Positions 57,772 through 64,000 of a stretch of 64,000 nt of DNA are shown one piece after another; the first letter of the stretch is position 1, and each line of letters opens with the position of its first letter. The position numbers and the translations under genes were made by a program. The stretch spans positions 62,001-126,000 of the forward strand of contig JADKDR010000014.1 of the NCBI GenBank assembly GCA_016714535.1, read 5' to 3'. Under the pieces are notes generated by a model. That model searched no databases and was not told the origin of the DNA. It saw nothing but the letters and a program-made list of their open reading frames with translations. The stretch comes from Bacteroidota bacterium (lineage in GTDB: Bacteria > Bacteroidota > Bacteroidia > AKYH767-A > OLB10).

Positions 57772-58779
57772 ATGAGAAAAAACATTAACTTTCTTGGGGC
57801 TGCACTTGTATTGTGCCTTACTGCCTCGCAATCATTCGCTCAATGGTCAGTTACAGGTACTACCATTCATCAAACTACGTTAACCAATAGAGTAAACATC
57901 GGTGGATCGGGAGCATCAAGTACCATGTTAACCATTACCGGAGCCGCCAACAATGGTGACATTACGGTTAACGACTCATACCCATTTGTAAATCTAAATA
58001 AACCAAATGCTAATAATAATAATGGCATTTGCTTTAGAACTTCAGGAGCCAATAAAGCATGGATGTATCATAAAGATTCTTCAGGAATCATTTTTTCTAA
58101 TAGCACTGGTGGGGGAACTCCTGATATGTTTGTGCGTGCAGGTCGTGTTGGTGTAAATACATCATCGCCAGCCGAAGCATTGGATGTATTGGGTAATTGC
58201 AAAGTTTCTGCCAACGCATATATTGGTGGAGTAATAAGCCAAAATAGTGGCACCGGAGCGCAAACAGTTACGCTAAGTTGTCCTAATTCAAGTGATGTGA
58301 GCTTAGTATTAAAGCGTGTTGGAGCAGGTTCTTACGATTGGAGAATGCGCAACTCTGGAGGTGTTTTACGCTATGAAAATAGTGCAGATGATGGAACTAC
58401 TTATACTGAATATATGCGTATGGATTTAAATGGCAATGTTGGTATTGGTACAACAAGCACCATCTATAAGTTAAATGTTTGTGGTGCAGTTCGTGCTACC
58501 GAGCTTCGCCTGGAAACAGGCTGGTGCGATTACGTGTTTGAGCCAGACTATAAATTACGCCCACTGTCGGAGGTTGAATCTTTTATTAAGGAAAATAAAC
58601 ACTTACCTGAAATTAATCCTGCTTCAGATGTAGAAAACAATGGCTTACAAGTTGCCGATATGAGCGCACGCATGATTAAGAAAATAGAGGAGTTAACACT
58701 TTATATGATTGATGCTGACAAGCGCATTAAAGCATTAGAGCAAGAAAACAAGGATTTGAAAGCTACCATAGGAAAGTAA
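57772..58779 (+). CDS. Secreted tail-fibre-like protein with C-terminal coiled coil
   Basis: 335 residues. Signal peptide about 1-23 (ending SFAQ). The middle has strand-turn units with trimeric-fibre flavour (VGVNTSSPAEALDVLGNCKVSANAYIGG, NVGIGTTSTIYKLNVCGAVRATEL). The C-terminus holds the block FEPDYKLRPLSEVESFIKENKHLPEI, GLQVADMSARMIKKIEELTLYMI and a final heptad-rich coiled coil (KRIKALEQENKDLKATIGK). This ending is very common in Bacteroidota proteins annotated as tail-fibre domain proteins. It is not a phage gene by context. The protease gene starts 27 bases later, so the two are cotranscribed. Function unknown. Confidence 0.8.
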   Translation: MRKNINFLGAALVLCLTASQSFAQWSVTGTTIHQTTLTNRVNIGGSGASSTMLTITGAANNGDITVNDSYPFVNLNKPNANNNNGICFRTSGANKAWMYHKDSSGIIFSNSTGGGTPDMFVRAGRVGVNTSSPAEALDVLGNCKVSANAYIGGVISQNSGTGAQTVTLSCPNSSDVSLVLKRVGAGSYDWRMRNSGGVLRYENSADDGTTYTEYMRMDLNGNVGIGTTSTIYKLNVCGAVRATELRLETGWCDYVFEPDYKLRPLSEVESFIKENKHLPEINPASDVENNGLQVADMSARMIKKIEELTLYMIDADKRIKALEQENKDLKATIGK

Positions 58780-58806
58780 TTTTCAACTTATAAAAATTGC
58801 ATAGCT

Positions 58807-60558
58807 ATGAATAGAAACAAAAAATGGATTTTGCCGGTGATTGCTTTATTGCTGGCTTCCGTGTGGAGCTATGCGCAAACTGCTACAAGCAGCACGCATA
58901 CCACAGTTCAAAATATTAAACTAGGGCCTTTTAGTGGAAACTATTTTAAGCCCATAGTAGCAGATGGTGGAGGATTGATATATCGTGAGTTTCAAACTAA
59001 CGAATATAAAATTCTATCCACTACAGTAAGCGAAACCAATACTGCTAACATGCGCTTGTTTCTAAGCGATGTTAATTTGGGTGCCAACAGTTTTATACAA
59101 TTAATTTCGTTGTATGATAATGGCACACAACGCCTCGACAATAAGAGCATAGAAGATTGGTATTACTCATCAGCATTTTTTAATGGAGATGCAGTTGAGG
59201 TTCAGCTTTGGGTAGCACCGGGCGATAATAATGTAATGCTTAAAGTTGCAAGCACGTTTGCAATTGAGGGATTCCTTGGCTCACCTGAGTCGCAATGCGG
59301 AACCACCGATGACCGCGTAGCATCAAGTGATAAAAAGGTTGGCCGATTGATGCCTGTTGGTTGTACGGGATGGCAAATTTCCAATGGTCGTTTCGTTACC
59401 GCTGGTCATTGCACAGGAAACATGTCTATTATGGAATTTAATGTTCCCTCTTCTACAAGTAATGGTACAACCGTTGCAGCCAGTCCAAGCAATCAGTATC
59501 CCGTGGTTGCAAACAGTATTGTTTTTCAAAATACTACCGGTACTGGTAATGACTGGTGTACATACAATGTAAACCCTAATTCAAACACCGGAAAGTTGCC
59601 TAATGAAGCCAATGGGGTTTTCAATGCCTTTGATCAAACCTACTTCCGTTGCACAAAAGATGTGTTACCAGGCACCTCGGGGAGCACAACACGAATTACG
59701 GGATTTGGAGTAGATTTCGTACCCTCTGGTACTGGTGGCGGTCCTTGTTCAGGCTGCAACGCAAGTAGCCAAACCAATCAAACAAGTGCCGGACCATTTG
59801 TAAGTGAAACAGGAAGCACTACCGCAGTAGGATTAAACTATACCGTTGATACCGAAGGTGGAAACAGCGGAAGCCCTGTTATTATTAATAACACTTTAAA
59901 TACAGTGGGTATACATACCAATGCGGGTTGTGTAACAAACAATGCAAATCCCGGAGCAAATGCAGGAACAAGTTTCGAAGAGGATGATCTTGAAACTGCC
60001 GTACAAAATGCTTTGGGTACCGGCCATTTGTATATTGATGAGAATCACCCCTCGGCCACGGCCTCGGGAACTGTAATGCGTCCATACAAAACCGTAAATG
60101 CTGCTGTAACTGCCGCTGCTGCCAACAATACGTTGAACATAGTAGAAGGAGCATATACAGAAACCGTTATTACTACGAAAACACTTGTAATGCGCGCCCC
60201 TGTAGGACTGGTAGTGATTGGCCCCAGTGCTTTTGCCAATTTGGAAACCCGTTACGAAGAACAAGGAAACGAAACCAGTTCAAATTCTGCCTCCAGCACC
60301 AATGATGTTGCCGTAATGCCTAATCCTTTTGCAAATAACTTTACGATGACTTTGGATTTAAATTCAGAAAGAAGGTGCTCTGCATACATTACTAACATGG
60401 CAGGTGCAGTAGTAAAGGTAGTTTTCAGCGACAAGGTATTTGATCAGGGACAACAGCAAATTAGTGTTGATTGTTCTGAGTTAGCCGATGGCTCTTACTT
60501 TATAGTTGTAAATGATGGAGAAAAAATTCTTCGTTCAAAAATCAACAAGTTAAACTAA
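58807..60558 (+). CDS. Secreted trypsin-like serine protease with T9SS sorting domain
   Basis: 583 residues. Signal peptide about 1-23 (ending SYAQ). A ~140-residue beta-rich prodomain-like region precedes a chymotrypsin-fold domain with an intact triad: H201 in FVTAGHC, D249 in GTGNDWCTY and S354 in EGGNSGSPVI. Cys-rich loops lie between (about 310-318, GGPCSGC). A short segment (about 405-470) reads VMRPYKTVNAAVTAAAANNTLNIVEG, like the start of a beta-helix. The last ~80 residues (VMPNPFANNFTMTLDL to SKINKLN) are a type A T9SS sorting domain, so the protease is exported and attached to the surface or released. A strong terminator follows. Confidence 0.9.
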   Translation: MNRNKKWILPVIALLLASVWSYAQTATSSTHTTVQNIKLGPFSGNYFKPIVADGGGLIYREFQTNEYKILSTTVSETNTANMRLFLSDVNLGANSFIQLISLYDNGTQRLDNKSIEDWYYSSAFFNGDAVEVQLWVAPGDNNVMLKVASTFAIEGFLGSPESQCGTTDDRVASSDKKVGRLMPVGCTGWQISNGRFVTAGHCTGNMSIMEFNVPSSTSNGTTVAASPSNQYPVVANSIVFQNTTGTGNDWCTYNVNPNSNTGKLPNEANGVFNAFDQTYFRCTKDVLPGTSGSTTRITGFGVDFVPSGTGGGPCSGCNASSQTNQTSAGPFVSETGSTTAVGLNYTVDTEGGNSGSPVIINNTLNTVGIHTNAGCVTNNANPGANAGTSFEEDDLETAVQNALGTGHLYIDENHPSATASGTVMRPYKTVNAAVTAAAANNTLNIVEGAYTETVITTKTLVMRAPVGLVVIGPSAFANLETRYEEQGNETSSNSASSTNDVAVMPNPFANNFTMTLDLNSERRCSAYITNMAGAVVKVVFSDKVFDQGQQQISVDCSELADGSYFIVVNDGEKILRSKINKLN

Positions 60559-60580
60559 CCCACCGTTTTATATCTTTCCA

Positions 60581-60608
60581 AAGCCACCTCCATGAGGTGG
60601 CTTTTTTT
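60581..60608 (+). terminator. Rho-independent terminator after the protease gene
   Basis: Perfect 10-bp stem AAGCCACCTC-CAT-GAGGTGGCTT (60581-60603) followed by a T-run to 60608. Located 22 bases after the stop. It also faces the end of folK on the other strand. Confidence 0.92.
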
Positions 60609-60654
60609 ATTTATGCTTGAAAAACAAATTGCTTAATTGATTTATTACAAGCAA

Positions 60655-61143
60655 CTAAAGCTTTATTACCAACGAATGATCGGTGCAGTTTTGAGCCAAT
60701 TTAGAAATAGTTTGTGCATGCACCGGATGCTTTACATTACCAGCAATTTCGCTAAGGCAACTAAGCGCAAACTTGCGCACATGCAAACCGGGGTGCGGAA
60801 TAATTAAATCATTGGCACTTACCTTTTCATTACCATAAAGTAAAATATCAATATCAATTAGTCGGGCACGCCATTTTTCGTTGGGTTTGCGTCCCATCTT
60901 TTTTTCAATTGCTTTCATACGCTTCAAAAGAATATAGGGAGGCAACGATGTCCGTATTTTAAGTGCTTGATTAAAAAAAGCCGGTTGATTTTTATAACCC
61001 CACGGTGCAGTCCGATATACAGAAGATGTTTCGGTAACAATACAATGGGTGGTATCATCAATTAATTCTGCAGCTTCAATTAAATTAATTAGTTTGCAAC
61101 CAATGTTGCTACCTGTGAGTAAATAAGCGGTTACATAGTGCAT
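60655..61143 (-). CDS. folK: 2-amino-4-hydroxy-6-hydroxymethyldihydropteridine pyrophosphokinase
   Basis: 162 residues, normal for HPPK. The enzyme transfers pyrophosphate from ATP to the pterin in folate synthesis. Signatures: LLTGSNIGCKLINLIEA near the N-terminus, SSVYRTAPWGYKNQPAFFNQAL, IEKKMGRKPNEKWRARLIDIDILLYG (with the catalytic Arg and Mg-binding Asp residues DIDIL) and IIPHPGLHVRKFALSCLSEIAG. It starts five bases after the tryptophan dioxygenase stop, so the two share a transcript. The functional link between them is not obvious. Confidence 0.95.
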   Translation of the reverse strand: MHYVTAYLLTGSNIGCKLINLIEAAELIDDTTHCIVTETSSVYRTAPWGYKNQPAFFNQALKIRTSLPPYILLKRMKAIEKKMGRKPNEKWRARLIDIDILLYGNEKVSANDLIIPHPGLHVRKFALSCLSEIAGNVKHPVHAQTISKLAQNCTDHSLVIKL

Positions 61144-61148
61144 TTCGT

Positions 61149-62192
61149 TTATGATGTAAAACCTAACTTGTTTTGTAAAGCAGTACCAAGCTCAGGTAAT
61201 TTTGTTCGAGGGATAAGGAAACTGGTAAGAATGGCAAAATCTTTAAAGACGTAGTGTTTTTGCAAGGCGCCTTGCAAATATTCCTTGCCGGTGCTGCCAC
61301 CGGTGCCAACACGTCCACCAATCATGCGGTGTACCATATTCACATGGCGAAAGCGCCATGTGGCCATTTGCTCATCTATTTCCAATAATTGCTGTATGAG
61401 TTGAAACGGTTGCTGTAACAGAGGAAAGCCGCGATACAATAATATAAATAGGGCAGTACGATTAGCTGCGGCACTTAATGACCGTTGTGGGTTTTCAGAA
61501 ATAAAAAGTTCATCAAATGCTGAAAGATTTCCCTTTTCGGCTTCGAGCAATGTTGAGGCATATACCTGTTTGTACTCACTCCAAAATGGATGCATATCAG
61601 GAATAGGCTCATGTTGTGTTTTAAATTCTTTCCAAAGAGAGGCATCGTTAAAAAAGGGCATGCGGCTGAGCCATGCATTTATTAAATCAAGCAATGAAGG
61701 CTGGCTTTCAGAATTTTTTATTAATTCAACTTCGGCAGGTCGCAATTGTGATATATAATATTCTTGCCCGTGACGGTTTTCAAACTTTAAACCAAGTCTG
61801 CCTTCAAATAATTTGAACTGCCAGCTTTGAAATCCCGAAGCAGGGCGCAACAAATCGCGAAAGTCGAGAAAGTCAAGCGGAGTCATTGTTTCAAGTATAT
61901 CAATTTGATGAACCAATACACGTAAAATGGTTCCCATACGGTTTAAACGATGAACAACTGTTTGCATGGCTGGCGAATTGTCGTTGATTGCTGGAGTCGA
62001 CACTAGCTTAATAACTGAATCAAGATCATATGCCAATTGCTTAAACCATAATTCATACGCCTGATGAATGATGATGAAAAGCATTTCATCGTGAGCTTCC
62101 AATTTTTCTTTATCGCTTTCAGGTAACTGTGCATTCAGTATTTTATCGAGTTGTAAATAATCACTGTAATGAACCGGTTTGCGATCTGACAT
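61149..62192 (-). CDS. kynA: Tryptophan 2,3-dioxygenase
   Basis: 347 residues. A haem enzyme that opens the indole ring of tryptophan to N-formylkynurenine, first step of the kynurenine pathway. Diagnostic stretches: EMLFIIIHQAYELWFKQLAYDL (distal His, substrate contacts), PASGFQSWQFKLFEGRLGL, and TWRFRHVNMVHRMIGGRVGTGGSTG with the proximal haem histidine. The length is somewhat greater than the short bacterial forms (about 280-300) and closer to the Bacteroidota and animal type. A TATATTTG box lies 33 bases upstream. No kynB or kynU is present in the window. Confidence 0.96.
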   Translation of the reverse strand: MSDRKPVHYSDYLQLDKILNAQLPESDKEKLEAHDEMLFIIIHQAYELWFKQLAYDLDSVIKLVSTPAINDNSPAMQTVVHRLNRMGTILRVLVHQIDILETMTPLDFLDFRDLLRPASGFQSWQFKLFEGRLGLKFENRHGQEYYISQLRPAEVELIKNSESQPSLLDLINAWLSRMPFFNDASLWKEFKTQHEPIPDMHPFWSEYKQVYASTLLEAEKGNLSAFDELFISENPQRSLSAAANRTALFILLYRGFPLLQQPFQLIQQLLEIDEQMATWRFRHVNMVHRMIGGRVGTGGSTGKEYLQGALQKHYVFKDFAILTSFLIPRTKLPELGTALQNKLGFTS

Positions 62193-62225
62193 GTTTTAAA
62201 GGTGGGATTTATTAGAAATCGAAGG

Positions 62226-62233
62226 CAAATATA
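62226..62233 (-). promoter_or_regulatory. -7 box for kynA-folK
   Basis: TATATTTG on the minus strand, a full TAnnTTTG match, 33 bases before ATG 62192. No correctly spaced -33 TTG. Confidence 0.5.
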
Positions 62234-62379
62234 ATCAGATATACTCAAGTTGATTACTAATATTGAAATTGGTAGTTAGTAAATTCTTATGTTGATGCTT
62301 TATTGAAGAAAAAAGTTATTGATTTGAGCTTCTGCACTTTTTCTATCAGGAGGAAAATTAGAAAGTATCTCCATAGGAA

Positions 62380-63585
62380 TCAGGAGCGCTTAATTACCAT
62401 TGCAAATCCTTGCCCAACGCCTATGCACATGGTTATAAGGGCATATTCTTTTTTCTGAATTTGTAATTCAATTGCAGCACTAAGTAAAATTCTTGCGCCA
62501 CTCATACCTAAGGGATGGCCAAGCGCAATAGCACCACCGTTGGGATTGAGACGTGGATCATCGTCAGCAAGACCCCATGTGCGAGTGCAAGCAAGCGCCT
62601 GGGCTGCAAAGGCTTCATTCAATTCTATAATATCAAGGTTGTCCCAACTAATGCCGGCACGCTGCAATGCTTTGTTGGCAGCATTTACAGGGCCTATTCC
62701 CATAATACGTGGTTCAACCCCGGCTGAGGCTATGCTTACTATTTCGGCTATTGGTTTTAACTGGTATTGATTAATCATATTTTCGTTTGCTAATAGTAAA
62801 GCAGCAGCTCCATCATTTAATCCCGATGCATTTCCTGCTGTTACGGTACCATTCGCTTTAAAGGCAGCTTTTAAGTTCGACAACCCTTCCATGGTAGTTG
62901 ATGGTTTTATAAACTCATCGGTATCAAATTGTATGAATGCGGGTTTTTTTTGTGGAATAGGAATTGTCACAATTTCCTTTGCAAATCGGCCAGATTGCTG
63001 CGCAGCAGCAGCTTTCAGTTGACTTCGCATAGCGAAGGCATCTTGATCTTCTCTGCTGATAGAGTCGCGTACAGCCAGATTTTCGGCAGTTTCGCCCATG
63101 GCATCGGTACCATACATTTTTTTCATTAATGGGTTTACAAATCGCCATCCAAAGCTGCTATCAAACATTTGAGCATCGCGTCCATAGGGTGCGCTTGTTT
63201 TACTTATAACCCAAGGCGAACGGGTCATACTTTCTACGCCTCCTGCTATAATTAATTGGCCATCGCCCGATTGTATCATGCGTGCAGCTGAGGCGCAAGC
63301 GCTCAATCCCGATGCACACAAACGGTTTACAGTTTCGCCAGCTATGCTTACCGGCAAGCCTGCAAGCAAACTTGCCATGCGTGCTACATTGCGATTATCT
63401 TCGCCTGCCTGATTTGCACACCCCAACACCACTTCTTCAATATCTGTTGCATTTATGCCGGGATGCTTCTGCATCAACTCTTTTAAAACATGGGCAGCAA
63501 GATCATCACACCTCACTCCTGCCAGGGTGCCACCTAAATTGCCAATGGCTGTGCGCACACCATCAACTATATATGCCTTTTTCAT
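62380..63585 (-). CDS. pcaF: Acetyl-CoA acyltransferase of the 3-oxoadipyl-CoA thiolase type
   Basis: 401 residues from ATG 63585 (MKKAYIVDGVRTAIG), the exact family start; the frame extends to 63681 but the extra 32 residues are not conserved and precede a -7 box. Thiolase landmarks: catalytic Cys in VNRLCASGLSACASAARM, the His in LNPNGGAIALGHPLGMSGAR and the second Cys in ALITMCIGVGQGFAMVI. The stretches GCANQAGEDNRNVARMASLLAGLP and YGRDAQMFDSSFGWRF are characteristic of PcaF/PaaJ-type 3-oxoadipyl-CoA thiolases. A general acetyl-CoA acetyltransferase is the alternative. No other phenylacetate or beta-ketoadipate gene is nearby. Confidence 0.9.
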   Translation of the reverse strand: MKKAYIVDGVRTAIGNLGGTLAGVRCDDLAAHVLKELMQKHPGINATDIEEVVLGCANQAGEDNRNVARMASLLAGLPVSIAGETVNRLCASGLSACASAARMIQSGDGQLIIAGGVESMTRSPWVISKTSAPYGRDAQMFDSSFGWRFVNPLMKKMYGTDAMGETAENLAVRDSISREDQDAFAMRSQLKAAAAQQSGRFAKEIVTIPIPQKKPAFIQFDTDEFIKPSTTMEGLSNLKAAFKANGTVTAGNASGLNDGAAALLLANENMINQYQLKPIAEIVSIASAGVEPRIMGIGPVNAANKALQRAGISWDNLDIIELNEAFAAQALACTRTWGLADDDPRLNPNGGAIALGHPLGMSGARILLSAAIELQIQKKEYALITMCIGVGQGFAMVIKRS

Positions 63586-63601
63586 CACCAGTAATTTGCT
63601 G

Positions 63602-63609
63602 CAAAGGTA
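63602..63609 (-). promoter_or_regulatory. -7 box for the thiolase gene
   Basis: TACCTTTG on the minus strand, a full TAnnTTTG match, ending 16 bases before ATG 63585 and lying inside the longer open frame, which supports the shorter start. Confidence 0.5.
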
Positions 63610-63769
63610 GCTGTTAGTTCGTAATTCGTTAGCATTATCTCTTGTCGCTTCATGCATCGAAGTTCCTTTTTCTTTGGTCATTTATACCTTTATCAGTACG
63701 TTTGTCATGATTCTTTTTTTCTCGATTCATTTTTTATAAATAAAAGTTTACCCACCAACATCAGTTTGT

Positions 63770-64000
63770 ATGAGCAAAACAGTTTTAATAACAGGCGCGG
63801 CAGGATTTCTGGGTTCGCATTTATGCGATAGGCTTATTAATCAGGGATTTCATGTTTTAGGTATGGATAATCTGGTTACTGGTTCGCTCAAAAATATTGA
63901 GCATCTATTTCCTCATAAAGAATTTACATTCTATGAGCACGATGTAACTAAGTATGTACACGTTGCTGAGCCGGTCGATTATATTTTGCATTTCGCATCA
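63770..64000 (+). CDS. NAD-dependent epimerase/dehydratase, UDP-glucuronate decarboxylase-like (3' end cut off)
   Basis: 77 residues are visible before the window ends. The N-terminal Rossmann fold KTVLITGAAGFLGSHLCDRL has the GxxGxxG NAD-binding motif of extended short-chain dehydrogenases. GMDNLVTGSLKNIEHLF, DVTKY and VDYILHFAS follow, most like UDP-glucuronate decarboxylase (UXS), which makes UDP-xylose. The catalytic YxxxK lies beyond the window, so the assignment is tentative. Ugd elsewhere in the window makes the matching substrate. Confidence 0.8.
   Translation, partial: MSKTVLITGAAGFLGSHLCDRLINQGFHVLGMDNLVTGSLKNIEHLFPHKEFTFYEHDVTKYVHVAEPVDYILHFAS

Noticed and set aside
57772..58779. 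Tail-fibre-like protein as evidence of a prophage
   Set aside because: No other phage genes nearby; a signal peptide and a secreted partner are present; such endings are common in Bacteroidota secreted proteins.

Overview
The window looks like a chromosomal piece from a member of the Bacteroidota, probably a Chitinophagales/Sphingobacteriales-like, moderately AT-rich bacterium. The main evidence is: secreted proteins ending in type A C-terminal sorting domains of the type IX secretion system (T9SS); a PorZ homologue; a MurF-alanine racemase fusion; a DUF4270-type lipoprotein; and many TAnnTTTG -7 promoter boxes. I saw no rRNA, tRNA, CRISPR array, insertion sequence or prophage.

Layout. 1-2.5 kb: a TPR sensor histidine kinase and its NarL-type response regulator. 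3.4-6.2 kb: ribosomal operon rplM-rpsI-rpsB-tsf, with a promoter, an intercistronic hairpin and a terminator. 6.6-27 kb: one enormous secreted adhesin made of roughly 80 SprB-type repeats (estimated from length), ending in a T9SS sorting domain. Its frame is broken only where DNA repeats are nearly identical (10.4-12.5 and 23.9-24.7 kb), which looks like repeat-assembly or base-calling damage to a single gene of about 6,650 codons. 27-31.1 kb: M28 peptidase, YjbR-like protein and murF-alr, with a one-base homopolymer frameshift in murF. 31.1-39.6 kb, minus strand: a secreted cyclophilin, PorZ, a DUF4270 lipoprotein with an in-frame stop, UDP-glucose dehydrogenase, a PaaY-like hexapeptide protein and a DinB-like protein. 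39.8-49.1 kb: a large glycosidase-like/beta-helix T9SS protein, a frameshifted T9SS repeat protein, SufS and a CBS-pair protein. 49.1-57.5 kb: a sugar aminotransferase, a LamG + PNGase F-like T9SS enzyme, an ABC exporter, an orphan lipoprotein and a polysaccharide flippase. 57.8-60.6 kb: a tail-fibre-like secreted protein and a T9SS trypsin-like protease. 60.7-63.6 kb: FolK, tryptophan 2,3-dioxygenase and a 3-oxoadipyl-CoA-type thiolase. The window ends inside an epimerase resembling UDP-glucuronate decarboxylase.

How the genes fit together. The theme is the cell surface. Six T9SS cargo proteins (adhesin, cyclophilin, glycosidase/beta-helix, WSNG-repeat protein, PNGase-like, protease) share the window with PorZ, a subunit of the T9SS attachment complex that anchors such cargo. 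Ugd, the UXS-like epimerase, the DegT aminotransferase, the ABC exporter and the flippase are all suited to surface-glycan synthesis. The rest is housekeeping (translation, Fe-S, folate, cell wall, tryptophan).

The most interesting signals are the repeat architecture of the giant adhesin, especially a pair of cysteines that appear or disappear together across its repeats, and the PNGase F-like enzyme fused to a LamG domain. Four independent reading-frame breaks in 64 kb mean that single-base accuracy of this sequence should be treated with caution.
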